Source: Labrys sp. WJW
GTDB lineage: Bacteria; Pseudomonadota; Alphaproteobacteria; Rhizobiales; Labraceae
Direction: 5' to 3'
Assembly (NCBI RefSeq): GCF_001676615.1
Contig: NZ_LYXZ01000001.1
Coordinates: 248,001 to 312,000 of the forward strand
Length of the DNA stretch: 64,000 bases
Part shown: in pieces, positions 43,177 through 51,867 of the stretch
Position numbering within the stretch: position 1 is the first letter of the stretch
Layout of the letters: every line of letters begins with the position of its first letter
Made by a program: the position numbers and the translations under genes
The notes under the pieces: generated by a model
What the model was told of the DNA's origin: nothing
The model's database searches: none
Seen by the model: the letters and a program-made list of their open reading frames with translations, nothing else

Positions 43177-44788
43177 TCATCTCCTGGACGTTCGCGACCT
43201 CTCCGTCGAGTTCCATACCGGGATGGGCGTGGTCAAGGCGGTCCGCAACGTCTCCTACCATCTCGACCGTGGCGAAACGCTGGCGATCCTCGGCGAGAGC
43301 GGGTCGGGCAAGTCGGTCTCGTCATCCGCCATCATGAACCTGATCGACATGCCGCCGGGACGCATAGCCTCGGGCGAAATCCTGCTCGATGGCGTCGATC
43401 TCCTGAAGATGTCCGCACGTGAAAGGCGCGAGGTGAACGGGCGCCGCGTCGCCATGATCTTCCAGGATCCGCTCAGCCACCTCAACCCGGTCTACACGGT
43501 CGGTTGGCAGATCCGCGAGGCCCTCACCACCCATGGCACCGACGCGGCCGCGGCCCGGGCCGAGACGCTGCGCCTGCTGACGCGGGTCGGCATCCCCGAT
43601 CCCGAGTTCTCGCTCGGCAAATACCCGCATGAATTCTCGGGTGGCCAACGCCAGCGCGTGATGATTGCCATGTCGCTCGCGCTTCGACCGGACCTTCTGA
43701 TCGCCGACGAGCCGACCACCGCGCTCGACGTCACGGTCCAGGCGGAAGTCCTCGCCCTGCTGAAGGAATTGCAGCGGGAAACCGGCATGGCCATCCTCAT
43801 CATCACGCATGATCTCGGCGTCGTCGCCGAAATCGCCGACCGGGTCGTGGTGATGGAAAAAGGCGAACTGGTCGAGGCAGGAACCGTCAGTCAAGTCTAC
43901 AAGAATCCCCAGCACCCCTACACCCGGAAACTCATCGCCGCGGCCCCCGGCAAAGGCCAGATGCACGAACCGGCCACCCGTGCCGAACCCGTGCTGTCGG
44001 TGCGCGACGTGCGCAAGCGCTATGGCGCCTTCGAGGCCCTGAAAGGTGTTTCCTTCGATCTCATGCCGGGCGAGACGATGGCCGTCGTCGGCGAGAGCGG
44101 CTCGGGCAAGTCCACGCTCGCCCGCATATTGCTGCGCCTCGACGAACCCGACAGCGGCAGCGCGCTGTGGAAGGGACGCGATCTTTTCACCATGCCGCCG
44201 GCCGAGCTCTACAGGCTGCGCCGCGACCTGCAGATGGTGTTCCAGGACCCCACCCAGTCACTCAATTCGCGCATGACCGCATACCAGCTCATTTCCGAGG
44301 CATGGGCCATCCATCCCGACATCCTGCCCAAGGCGAGATGGCGCGAGCGCGTGGCCGAACTCCTGATGCAGGTGGGGCTCGGCCCCGAACATATGGGCCG
44401 CTATCCGCACCAGTTCTCCGGTGGCCAACGCCAGCGCATCGCCATCGCCAGGGCCCTCGCGCTCGAACCCCAGCTCATCATCTGCGACGAGGCCGTGTCG
44501 GCGCTCGACGTCTCGGTGCAGGCCCAGGTCATCGCGCTGCTCGACAGGCTGCGCCAGCAGCTGGGGATCGCCTTCATCTTCATAGCCCACGACCTGCCGG
44601 TGGTGCGCGACTTTGCCGACCACGTCATGGTCATGCAAAAGGGCAGCATCGTGGAGCTCGGCACGGTGCGCGAGGTGTTCGAAGCCCCGCGCCAGGACTA
44701 TACCCGCGCCCTTCTTGCAGCGGCGCTCGATCCCGATCCGGATACCCAGGCCGCCCATCGCGCCGCCCGTCTGCGGACAGCCTCCTGA
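43169..44788 (+). CDS. ABC transporter ATP-binding protein with two nucleotide domains (DppDF-type fusion)
   Basis: A 539-residue protein with two ATPase domains. In the first (about 1-265) the Walker A is [17 protein letters not shown] and the signature [15 protein letters not shown]; the second (about 275-530) has [17 protein letters not shown] and [15 protein letters not shown], each followed by an [10 protein letters not shown] or [10 protein letters not shown] Walker B. GsiA-like fusions of this kind serve peptide, glutathione or sugar transporters and replace separate DppD and DppF proteins. It starts eight bases inside the permease gene. The aldolase gene follows after 29 bases. Confidence 0.92.
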   Translation: MADHLLDVRDLSVEFHTGMGVVKAVRNVSYHLDRGETLAILGESGSGKSVSSSAIMNLIDMPPGRIASGEILLDGVDLLKMSARERREVNGRRVAMIFQDPLSHLNPVYTVGWQIREALTTHGTDAAAARAETLRLLTRVGIPDPEFSLGKYPHEFSGGQRQRVMIAMSLALRPDLLIADEPTTALDVTVQAEVLALLKELQRETGMAILIITHDLGVVAEIADRVVVMEKGELVEAGTVSQVYKNPQHPYTRKLIAAAPGKGQMHEPATRAEPVLSVRDVRKRYGAFEALKGVSFDLMPGETMAVVGESGSGKSTLARILLRLDEPDSGSALWKGRDLFTMPPAELYRLRRDLQMVFQDPTQSLNSRMTAYQLISEAWAIHPDILPKARWRERVAELLMQVGLGPEHMGRYPHQFSGGQRQRIAIARALALEPQLIICDEAVSALDVSVQAQVIALLDRLRQQLGIAFIFIAHDLPVVRDFADHVMVMQKGSIVELGTVREVFEAPRQDYTRALLAAALDPDPDTQAAHRAARLRTAS

Positions 44789-44817
44789 AGAGCCGGCCCC
44801 ATTCCAAGGAAGATCCC

Positions 44818-45699
44818 ATGTCCAGACAAGCCTTCGTGGCCCTCGTAACCTGCTTCAATGAGGACGAAACCATCAACTACAAGGCGACGCGCGCCCAGGT
44901 GCGCCGCCAGGTCGAGGCCGGCAACAACATCATGTGCGCCGGCACCAATGGCGATTTCACGGCGCTCACCTTCGAGGAAAAGGTCCGGTTGACCGAAGAA
45001 GTGGTCGACGAGGTCGGCCGCCGCACCAGGGTGATCGTCAATGCCGGCATGCCGGCGACCTTCGAGACGATGAAGCTGGCGCGCGAGTTCGACCGCATCG
45101 GCGTCGATGGCATTGCCGTGATCACGCCCTTCTTCATCGCCTGCACGCAGGACGGTCTCGTCCGCCATTTCTCGACCGTCGCCGATGCGGTGCGGACGCC
45201 GGTCTACCTCTACGACATTCCTGCACGCACGCAGAACCACATCGAACCCCAGACCGCTCGGACCCTGGCCAACCACGGCAATATTGCCGGCATCAAGGAT
45301 TCGGGAGGCGCGAAGGAGACGCTCGAGGCCTACCTTCAGGTTTCCAAGGAAGTTGATGGATTCCAAGTCTATTCCGGGCCGGATCACCTGGTGCTGTGGG
45401 CACTCCAGAACGGGGCAGCCGGCTGCATATCTGGCCTGGGCAATGCGATGCCGCATGTCCTGGCCGGCATTCTGAGCGCCTTCAACGCCGGCAATGTCGC
45501 CGAGGCCGAAAGGCAACAGGGTGTTTTCGCCGCTTTTCGCACCGACCTCTACGCACTCGGATTTGCCCCCGCCATGGTCAAGCGCGCCCTCTATCTGCAG
45601 GACGCGTCCGTTGGCGCTAGCCGCCAGCCGGCATTGCTGCCCAGCGACGGGCAGGATGCTCGGATCGCCACCCTCCTGCGCCAATATGGCCTGCTCTGA
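44818..45699 (+). CDS. Dihydrodipicolinate synthase / N-acetylneuraminate lyase family aldolase
   Basis: A 293-residue TIM-barrel aldolase. The family residues are the Schiff-base lysine K160 (NIAGIKDSGG), the Tyr of VYLYDIPART (Y132) and the GTNGDFTALTFEEKVRL segment that corresponds to the GTTGE motif. These enzymes split or join pyruvate and an aldehyde; many in catabolic operons break 2-keto-3-deoxy sugar acids. It is the last gene of the Dpp/Opp-type operon, with AAGGAAG upstream of the ATG. The pathway substrate is not known, so neither lysine synthesis nor sialic acid breakdown should be assumed. Confidence 0.88.
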   Translation: MSRQAFVALVTCFNEDETINYKATRAQVRRQVEAGNNIMCAGTNGDFTALTFEEKVRLTEEVVDEVGRRTRVIVNAGMPATFETMKLAREFDRIGVDGIAVITPFFIACTQDGLVRHFSTVADAVRTPVYLYDIPARTQNHIEPQTARTLANHGNIAGIKDSGGAKETLEAYLQVSKEVDGFQVYSGPDHLVLWALQNGAAGCISGLGNAMPHVLAGILSAFNAGNVAEAERQQGVFAAFRTDLYALGFAPAMVKRALYLQDASVGASRQPALLPSDGQDARIATLLRQYGLL

Positions 45700-45704
45700 C
45701 CTGA

Positions 45705-45719
45705 CCGCCTTCCGGGCGG
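45705..45719. terminator. Weak hairpin between the convergent aldolase and LacI genes
   Basis: CCGCC and GGCGG pair with a TTCCG loop, directly after the aldolase stop at 45699. It is short and has no T-run, so it is a weak bidirectional terminator candidate. Confidence 0.35.
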
Positions 45720-45728
45720 CTGCGCCTC

Positions 45729-46751
45729 TCAGACCTCTGGAATATTTTCCTTGAACACCACCTGCAGACGCGGCGGATGGGCAATGATCGGCTGATCCCG
45801 CAAGGAATGGATGAGCGTATTCAGCGCTTCGCGCGCCTCCACCCGCGGATTCTGGTCGATGACCGCATCGAGCGTGCCGTCGAGCAGCAAGGGTTTGGTA
45901 TCCTCCGTCACCTCATGGCCGACGAAGACGACCGAGTTCGCCCGGCCGCATTCTTTCAGGGCGCGGGCGATGCCGGGGATGCCGGCCCCGATATTGTAGA
46001 TGGCGGCAATGTCCGGATGGTGTTGCAGCAGGGCCTTGGTTTCCGCATAGGCACGTTCGTTGTCGTCGCCCATTTCGCGAAGCTCCACGATGTGCAGCCC
46101 GGGATTCTCCTCGGCGAGGATGTGGCGAAAGCCCATCTCGCGCTCCTCATGGCCGCGATAGGACAGGGATCCGGCCAGCAGCCCCACCTTGCCCGTCCTG
46201 CCGACGCCCATGAAGCGGCCGGCGAGATAGCCCGCCAGGCGGCCCGCCGCCCGGTTGTCGATACCGACATAGGCCACGCGCGGCACAGATTGGATGTCGG
46301 AGACGATCGTCACGATCTTGATGCCGGTGGCCGCCAGCGACCGGATCGCCTCGCGCACGGTGGGATGATCCAGCGCGATGACCCCCACGCCGTTGGTTAC
46401 GCCCTGCAGATCGTAGAGCGCCCGAGCGAGCCTCTCCGGTGTGAAGTCGTCGACGGTGTGGATCCGCGCGTCGACGCCGGCGCGATAGGCCGCCTGCTCT
46501 GCAATCTGTCCGCACAGCTTGCGCATGAAGGCGTTGGAATGGGAGGGCAGCACGAAATCGAGGCGCAGGCTGCGCCCGTTTCCCGCTTCCTGTGTCGCGC
46601 CGTCGTCGAGTGCGTAGCCAAGGCGCTGGGCGGTCTCGAGAATGATCTCGCGGGTGCGGCCGCGCACGCCGGGGCGCCCGTTCAGGACACGATCGACCGT
46701 CGCCGAGGAGAAACCGGCCTCTCGCGCAACGTCTGACAGGGTGGCACGCAA
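45729..46751 (-). CDS. LacI-family transcriptional regulator of the sugar-type catabolic operon
   Basis: A 340-residue LacI protein. The HTH reads ATLSDVAREAGFSSATVDRV, LNGRPGVRGRTREIILETAQ; the effector part includes LRLDFVLPSHSNAFMRKLCG, DRV-type sugar-binding segments such as YVGIDNRAAGRLAGYLAGRF, GLLAGSLSYRGHEEREMGF and AAIYNIGAGIPGIARAL. The ATVDRVLN-RPGV variant is frequent in rhizobial sugar and inositol regulators. The start is uncertain: a TTG at 46751 follows GGAAGGCGAG and puts the HTH near the N-terminus, while an upstream TTG at 46838 adds a basic leader. It is divergent from the MocA-type operon and a palindrome lies between them. Confidence 0.85.
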   Translation of the reverse strand: MRATLSDVAREAGFSSATVDRVLNGRPGVRGRTREIILETAQRLGYALDDGATQEAGNGRSLRLDFVLPSHSNAFMRKLCGQIAEQAAYRAGVDARIHTVDDFTPERLARALYDLQGVTNGVGVIALDHPTVREAIRSLAATGIKIVTIVSDIQSVPRVAYVGIDNRAAGRLAGYLAGRFMGVGRTGKVGLLAGSLSYRGHEEREMGFRHILAEENPGLHIVELREMGDDNERAYAETKALLQHHPDIAAIYNIGAGIPGIARALKECGRANSVVFVGHEVTEDTKPLLLDGTLDAVIDQNPRVEAREALNTLIHSLRDQPIIAHPPRLQVVFKENIPEV

Positions 46752-46950
46752 TCTGGAACTCGCCTTCCGAATGCGGCATGAATGCCGCCTTTTGTGATTC
46801 TGATTGAAAATGATGGATTTTTTGCGAGCCAAGCGCAAGCGGCACTCGGGTTCGGGAAATTGCCGACAGCTATTTATCCACCTGTTTTACCTTGTATTTT
46901 CAGCAATTCCTTCAAAGCTTCCAGTTCGAATGATTTACAATGATTTTAAA

Positions 46951-46964
46951 TGATGTTGACATCA
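46951..46964. promoter_or_regulatory. Palindrome TGATGT-TG-ACATCA, candidate LacI operator
   Basis: TGATGT-TG-ACATCA is an inverted repeat with 6-bp arms, 61 bases upstream of the operon's TTG start and 200 bases from the LacI start. Adjacent ATGATTT repeats and AATGATTT surround it. It is a candidate operator for the divergent LacI-type regulator. Confidence 0.5.
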
Positions 46965-47024
46965 AAAACCATCAACATCAATATCGCTGGAAAGGTCGGA
47001 CAAACAGACCGTCGGGAGGATGCA

Positions 47025-48116
47025 TTGAACGAACCCAGGCGTTTCGCACCGGATGCCCCCGTGCGCACCAGGCGCTACGCGATCGGCTGCATCGGCGCCG
47101 GCATGATCATGGCCGAATGCCATCTGGCGGCCTACAGGGAGGCAGGCTTCCCCGTCGTCGCCATCGCTTCCCGCACCAAGGCGAATGCCGAAAAGGTTGC
47201 CACCCGCTGGCAGATCCCGACCGTCCATGACACGCCCGAAGGGCTGATCGAGGACACCGACGTCGAGATCCTCGACCTTGCCTTTCCGCCGGACCAGCAA
47301 CCGGCGCTCATCCGCCACGCCCTCAAGCAAAAGCACGTCAAGGCGATCCTTGCCCAAAAGCCGCTTGCCCTCTCCTTGTCGGAAGCCATCAAGCTGCGGG
47401 ACGAAGCGCAGGCCGCCGGCAAGATCCTCTCCGTCAATCAGAACATGCGCTACGACCAGTCGATGCGCGTGCTCAAGCAGATCCTCGACGCAGGCGACCT
47501 CGGGCAGGTGGTGTTCGCCCAGATCGACATGCATGCGATCCCCCATTGGCAGCCCTTCCTGCGCAACTACGATCGGCTGACGCTCGCCAATATGAGCGTG
47601 CATCACCTCGACGTGCTGCGCTTCCTGTTCGGCGATCCCGATGAGATCACCACCCTCACCCGCAAGGACCCCCGCACCGCCTTCGACCATCGCGACGGCA
47701 TCACGGTCTCGACCCTGCGTTTTCCCTCCGGGGTGCTGGCCTTGTCGCTCGAAGACGTCTGGTCGGGCCCGAGGCAGGAGGGCTATCGCGACGACCAGCA
47801 CATCACCTGGCGGGTGGAGGGAACCGAAGGCGTGGCCAAGGGCAGCATCGGCTGGCCCACCGGCGCCCCGTCCACCTTCAGCTATGCCTCGGCCAAGGCC
47901 ACGGGCGGCGAGTGGGTGACGCCGCAGTGGCAGACCATGTGGTTCCCGCACGCCTTCATCGGCGTGATGGAGCAGCTTCAGCACGCGGTGGAAACCGGGA
48001 CCGCCCCGGCCCTTTCGGTGGCCGACAATGTCAGGACGATGGCGCTGGTGGAAGCGGGATACCGCTCCATCGAGGAAAGCCGGACCGTCAGGCTCAGCGA
48101 AATACCCATCCATTGA
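47025..48116 (+). CDS. Gfo/Idh/MocA-family oxidoreductase
   Basis: A 363-residue NAD(P)-dependent dehydrogenase. The Rossmann start is RRYAIGCIGAGMIMAECHLAAYREAGFPVVAIASR, followed by AEKVATRWQIPTVHDTPEGL, the family's LAQKPLALSLSEAIKL (EKP-like motif, here QKP) and QNMRYDQSMRVLKQIL. The catalytic histidine is probably in ANMSVHHLDVLRFLFG. Members oxidise or reduce sugars, inositols or opines; MocA of rhizopine catabolism is one. The TTG at 47025 has GGGAGGA five bases ahead, while upstream in-frame ATGs at 46950 give a poor leader. It begins the operon. Confidence 0.87.
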   Translation: MNEPRRFAPDAPVRTRRYAIGCIGAGMIMAECHLAAYREAGFPVVAIASRTKANAEKVATRWQIPTVHDTPEGLIEDTDVEILDLAFPPDQQPALIRHALKQKHVKAILAQKPLALSLSEAIKLRDEAQAAGKILSVNQNMRYDQSMRVLKQILDAGDLGQVVFAQIDMHAIPHWQPFLRNYDRLTLANMSVHHLDVLRFLFGDPDEITTLTRKDPRTAFDHRDGITVSTLRFPSGVLALSLEDVWSGPRQEGYRDDQHITWRVEGTEGVAKGSIGWPTGAPSTFSYASAKATGGEWVTPQWQTMWFPHAFIGVMEQLQHAVETGTAPALSVADNVRTMALVEAGYRSIEESRTVRLSEIPIH

Positions 48117-48152
48117 AAATCAAGAAATATCGATACGGGAAGGAAATCGACC

Positions 48153-49067
48153 ATGATGCAGGCAGGTATCTTCACCGGCTATTTTCCCTATAGCCTGGAG
48201 GAAACGGCAAGGAAGATCCGTTCGCTCGACTTCAACACCGTGCAGCTCGACCTGCATTTCAAGGATGTCGATCTCTCCGCCGGCCAGATCACCAAGGACA
48301 AGGCGAAGAAGGTGCGCGATACCTTCCGCGACCACCACCTGCCGATCTGCTGCATCTCCGGCTACACCAACATCATCCATCCCGACAAAGCCGAGCGCGA
48401 GAAGCGCGTCGGCTATCTCAAGGAGATCATCCGCAACGCCCGCCATTTCGGCTCGCCCTATGTGATCTCCGAGACGGGAACCTTCAACACCGAATCCGAC
48501 TGGGTGCATCACCCCAGGAACAAGACCGAGGAAGGCTTCGAGGAATGCCGCAAGGTGATCGCCGATCTCGCCCAGACGGCCTATGACCACGGCGCGGTCT
48601 TCCTGCTCGAAACCTATGTGAACAATGTCGTCGGCTCGGTCGAGGAAACCGTGCGCATGTTCGCCCAGGTCGACCATCCCGGCCTCGGCCTCTTGATGGA
48701 TCCGACCAACTATTTCGAGACCCACAACATCGACCGCATGGACCAGATCCTCAACCAGGTCTTCGACACGCTCAGCGACAAGATCCGGATCGCCCATGCC
48801 AAGGACGTGAAGCGTTCGGGCGACGACAAGAGCGAAAAACACGCCGACATCGGCGACGCGGACGCCCTCGAAAGCCATACTTTCCGCGGTGTCGGCGAGA
48901 TCGAACTGCCCGCCCCCGGCCTCGGCTCGCTGAATTACGATCTCTATTTGCAGCGCCTTTCCCAGAAGCACCCCAACATTCCGGTGATCATCGAGCATCT
49001 GTCCGAGGACGACGTGCCTCGCGCCAAGACATTCCTCGACGGCAAGTTCCGCGACAACGGCCTTTGA
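48153..49067 (+). CDS. TIM-barrel sugar-phosphate isomerase/epimerase family protein
   Basis: A 304-residue xylose-isomerase-like barrel: MQAGIFTGYFPYSLEETARK, LDFNTVQLDLHFKDVDLSAG at the N-terminus, later VFLLETYVNNVVGSVEETV and GLGLLMDPTNYFETHNIDRM, KIRIAHAKDVKRSGDDKSEK, FRGVGEIELPAPGLG and IPVIIEHLSEDDVPRAKTF. The Glu, Asp, His and Glu that hold a divalent metal are at these points (LLETY, MDPTNY, AHAKD, IIEHL). The family includes inosose isomerases and MocC-type enzymes. The ATG follows GGAAGGAAATCGACC, 36 bases after the dehydrogenase stop. Confidence 0.85.
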   Translation: MMQAGIFTGYFPYSLEETARKIRSLDFNTVQLDLHFKDVDLSAGQITKDKAKKVRDTFRDHHLPICCISGYTNIIHPDKAEREKRVGYLKEIIRNARHFGSPYVISETGTFNTESDWVHHPRNKTEEGFEECRKVIADLAQTAYDHGAVFLLETYVNNVVGSVEETVRMFAQVDHPGLGLLMDPTNYFETHNIDRMDQILNQVFDTLSDKIRIAHAKDVKRSGDDKSEKHADIGDADALESHTFRGVGEIELPAPGLGSLNYDLYLQRLSQKHPNIPVIIEHLSEDDVPRAKTFLDGKFRDNGL

Positions 49068-49085
49068 AGGGTGAGGGAGGCGAAC

Positions 49086-50024
49086 ATGGTGAAATTCGGC
49101 GTGAAACTGGCCGCCGCCGCGGCCTTGCTGGCCATGGCGATCACGGCGCCGCAGGCACAGGAGCAGCAGAAGACCTTCTATCTTCTCTCCCATGGCGGGC
49201 CGTCCGACGCGTTCTGGATCGACTGGAACGCCGGCGCCACCAAGGCCTGCGACCAGCTCAAGGTCACCTGCAAGATCTCCTTCAGCGGCGGCGACATGGC
49301 CGCCCAGAAGGAGGCCTTCAACTCCGCCATCGCCGCCAAGCCGGACGGCATAGCCACCACCTCCGCGCAGCCGGGGCTGTGGACGGAAGAGGTGAAGGCG
49401 GCCAAGGCGGCGGGCATCCCGATCATCTTCTACAACACCGATGACGTCGCCACCGGTCGCCAGGCCTATGTCGGCGCCGATCTCAAGGAGGCCGGCATCA
49501 CCTGGGCCAAATATCTGGTCGACAAGAAACTGGTGAAGCAGGGCGACAAGGTCTTCCTGCCCGTCGAGGTGCCCGGCGCCAGCTACCAGCAGCTGGAGAC
49601 GGCGGGCATCGCCAGCGTCTTCGAGCCACTCGGCATCAAATATGACGTGGTCGATTGCGGCACCGATCCGGCCGGCATCATCGCCAAGATGACGGACTAC
49701 ATGATCGCCAACAAGCCGCCGGCGATCATCGCCCTCGGCGATTCCGTGGCCGCCAGCGTCAAGCGGGTGTTCGAGGGTGCCGGCGTTTCGGCAGGCCAGA
49801 TCCCTGTCGTGGGCTGGGGCAATTCCAAGGAAACCGCCGAGGCGGTCAAGGCGGGCTATGTCAACGCCGCCGCCTGGCAATACCCCTCCGCACAGGGCTT
49901 CATGCCCGTCGCCCTGCTCAACCTGGCCGCCTCGGGCCAGCCCATCGGCTACGACGTGCACACCTTCAGCCTCTACGACGCGGCCAGCGTCGAGCCGATC
50001 CTGAAGCTCTACGCCAGCAAGTAA
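49086..50024 (+). CDS. Sugar ABC transporter substrate-binding protein (Peripla_BP_4 family)
   Basis: A 312-residue periplasmic protein with a signal peptide, MVKFGVKLAAAAALLAMAITAPQA. The fold is shown by KTFYLLSHGGPSDAFWIDWN, KISFSGGDMAAQKEAFNSAI, KPDGIATTSAQPGLWTEEV, AAGIPIIFYNTDDVATG and PPAIIALGDSVAASVKRVF. It binds a sugar-like compound; the family includes RbsB, inositol- and rhizopine-binding proteins. The ATG at 49086 follows GGGAGGCGAAC, 18 bases after the isomerase stop. The permease and ATPase genes follow. Confidence 0.9.
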   Translation: MVKFGVKLAAAAALLAMAITAPQAQEQQKTFYLLSHGGPSDAFWIDWNAGATKACDQLKVTCKISFSGGDMAAQKEAFNSAIAAKPDGIATTSAQPGLWTEEVKAAKAAGIPIIFYNTDDVATGRQAYVGADLKEAGITWAKYLVDKKLVKQGDKVFLPVEVPGASYQQLETAGIASVFEPLGIKYDVVDCGTDPAGIIAKMTDYMIANKPPAIIALGDSVAASVKRVFEGAGVSAGQIPVVGWGNSKETAEAVKAGYVNAAAWQYPSAQGFMPVALLNLAASGQPIGYDVHTFSLYDAASVEPILKLYASK

Positions 50025-50032
50025 CCGAAGGG

Positions 50033-50048
50033 GCCGGCCTCGGCCGGC
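50033..50048 (+). other. Intercistronic hairpin between binding protein and permease
   Basis: GCCGGCC and GGCCGGC can pair around TC, forming a very GC-rich stem 9 bases after the binding-protein stop. No T-run follows. It probably keeps the binding protein message more abundant than that of the permease, as in other ABC operons. Confidence 0.55.
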
Positions 50049-50078
50049 ACCCTCCTTTTCGCAGCGAATGGGACCGTC

Positions 50079-51083
50079 ATGGCTTTGGTCGTGGAAAACA
50101 GCACTCCCAGAAGGAACCTGCGGGCGAGCCTGCCGCGCTCGCCCCAGATGGCGTCGCTCGTCATCCTCGTCGTGGCCTTGGCGGGCTTCGCCGTGGCCGA
50201 CGCCAATTTCCTCTCCCCGCTCAACATCACCAATATGATGGCGTTCCTGCCCGAGCTCGGCATCATCGCGCTCGGCATGACGCTGCTGCTCACGGCAGGC
50301 GAATTCGACCTTTCGGTCGGCGCCGTCTTCGCGCTGGCGCCGGTGCTGGTGATGCTGCTGGTGCAGCAGGGCGTGATGGATATCGGCCCGGCGCTGCTGG
50401 TCGGCCTCCTCCTCTGCGTCGCGATCGGCTGGGTCAATGGCGTGATCGTGACGAAGATCGGCATCTCCTCCTTCCTCGTCACCCTCTCCATGCTGCTGAT
50501 CCTGCGCGGCGTGGCACTCTACATCACCCAGGGCTTCCCCTTGAAGTCGTGGGACCAGCCCGGCCCCCTCGTGACGCTGCTGGCCGGCAGCTTCCAGGCC
50601 GGAGCCTTCAAGCTCTACACCTCGCTGTGGTGGTTCATCGGCCTCACCGCCCTGTGCATCTATCTGCTAAACTATGCCAAGCTCGGCAACTGGATCAGCG
50701 CCATCGGCTCGAACCGCAATGCCGCGCTTGCCCGCGGCGTGCCGGCCGATGCCGTGAAGATCTGGCTGTTCATCCTGACCTCGGTGCTGGCCGGGCTCGC
50801 TGGCATGATCAGCGCCTTCCGCATCTCCGCCGCCTCCCCGGTGGCCGGTACCGGCTATGAGCTCGAGGTCATCGCCATGGTCGTGGTGGGCGGCACCGCC
50901 CTCACTGGCGGGCGCGGCACCATCTTCGGCACCGTGGTCGGCGTCCTCATGCTGCGCGCCATCCGCAACGGCATCGTGCTGATCGGCGTGCCGGGCCTGG
51001 CCTACAACATCTTCCTCGGCGGCATCATCCTGGTGATGCTGATCCTGCACGCCCTGCTGCAGAAGAATGGCGGGAGGCGCTGA
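50079..51083 (+). CDS. Sugar ABC transporter permease (RbsC type)
   Basis: A 334-residue inner-membrane protein of the BPD_transp_2 type. Visible features are SLVILVVALAGFAVADANFL, ITNMMAFLPELGIIALGMTL, LLTAGEFDLSVGAVFALAPV (the GxxDLSVGA motif of RbsC-like permeases), GLAGMISAFRISAASPVAG and VVVGGTALTGGRGTIFGTVV. It shares the path with a single permease dimer. The ATG at 50079 is 54 bases after the binding-protein stop; its stop overlaps the ATPase start (TGATG). Confidence 0.92.
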   Translation: MALVVENSTPRRNLRASLPRSPQMASLVILVVALAGFAVADANFLSPLNITNMMAFLPELGIIALGMTLLLTAGEFDLSVGAVFALAPVLVMLLVQQGVMDIGPALLVGLLLCVAIGWVNGVIVTKIGISSFLVTLSMLLILRGVALYITQGFPLKSWDQPGPLVTLLAGSFQAGAFKLYTSLWWFIGLTALCIYLLNYAKLGNWISAIGSNRNAALARGVPADAVKIWLFILTSVLAGLAGMISAFRISAASPVAGTGYELEVIAMVVVGGTALTGGRGTIFGTVVGVLMLRAIRNGIVLIGVPGLAYNIFLGGIILVMLILHALLQKNGGRR

Positions 51084-51865
51084 TGACGAGCGAAGTGCTG
51101 CGGCTCGAAAACCTGCAGAAATCCTTCGGCAGCGTGCAGGCCCTCAAGGGCGCCTCGCTGACACTGCGCGAAGGCGAGGTCGTCGCCCTGCTCGGCGACA
51201 ACGGTGCCGGCAAGTCCACCCTGATCAAGGCAATCTCCGGCGTCCACCCGAGCGATGGCGGCGCCATCTATGTGCGCGGCGACAAGGCCTCCATCCGCTC
51301 GGCTCGCGATGCGATGGATCTCGGCATCGAGACGATCCATCAGGACACCTCCCTGGCGCCGGATCTGAGCATCGCACGCAACCTCTTCCTCGGCCGCGAG
51401 CCGGTGAAGCTCAGCTGGCTCGGCGTGTTCGCCCCCATCGACTTCGGCGAGTTGCGCCGGGTGGCGGCGGCCCTGCTCAAACGCGTCGGCATTTCCAAGA
51501 AGCTCGACGCCGATGCCCTGGTCTCGACGCTCTCCGGCGGCGAGCGCCAATCCATCGCCATTTCCCGCGCAATGCAGTTCGCCGCCAAGGTGATCATCCT
51601 CGACGAGCCGACCAACAATCTCGGCGTGGAGGAGACCCATGGCGTGTTGCGCTTCGTCAGGGACATGCGCGATGCCGGCCACAGCGTGCTGTTCATCACC
51701 CACAACATCCACCATGTCTTCGAAGTCTGCGACCGCCTCGTGGTGATGCGCCGCGGCGAGATCGTCGCGGAGAAGACGGTGGCGGAGACCGACCTCCTCA
51801 CCGTGGAAGGCATCATCATGGGCGTCGACATCAAGGCGCTGCTCAAGGACGCGAAGGCGCATTGA
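51083..51865 (+). CDS. Sugar ABC transporter ATP-binding protein (single domain)
   Basis: A 260-residue ATPase. The Walker A is LLGDNGAGKSTLIKAISGVH, the signature STLSGGERQSIAISRAMQF, the Walker B VIILDEPTNNLGVEETHGV, and the switch histidine is in HSVLFITHNIHHVFEV. Ribose-type transporters usually have a double ATPase (RbsA, about 500 residues); this one has a single domain, as in the FrcA-like subset. It starts one base inside the permease stop (TGATG). A DUF4432 gene follows after 2 bases. Confidence 0.92.
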   Translation: MTSEVLRLENLQKSFGSVQALKGASLTLREGEVVALLGDNGAGKSTLIKAISGVHPSDGGAIYVRGDKASIRSARDAMDLGIETIHQDTSLAPDLSIARNLFLGREPVKLSWLGVFAPIDFGELRRVAAALLKRVGISKKLDADALVSTLSGGERQSIAISRAMQFAAKVIILDEPTNNLGVEETHGVLRFVRDMRDAGHSVLFITHNIHHVFEVCDRLVVMRRGEIVAEKTVAETDLLTVEGIIMGVDIKALLKDAKAH

Positions 51866-51867
51866 GA

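Noticed and set aside
38311-45699. A sialic acid (nan) catabolic cluster
   Set aside because: The sialidase-fold protein and the NanA/DapA aldolase suggested it, but nanE and nanK are absent and the sialidase-like protein has no export signal.
48120-49961. A 613-codon minus-strand frame opposite the isomerase and binding-protein genes
   Set aside because: It spans two real genes and their junction, lacks family motifs and a ribosome site, and is rich in His/Asp/Gly typical of antisense translation.
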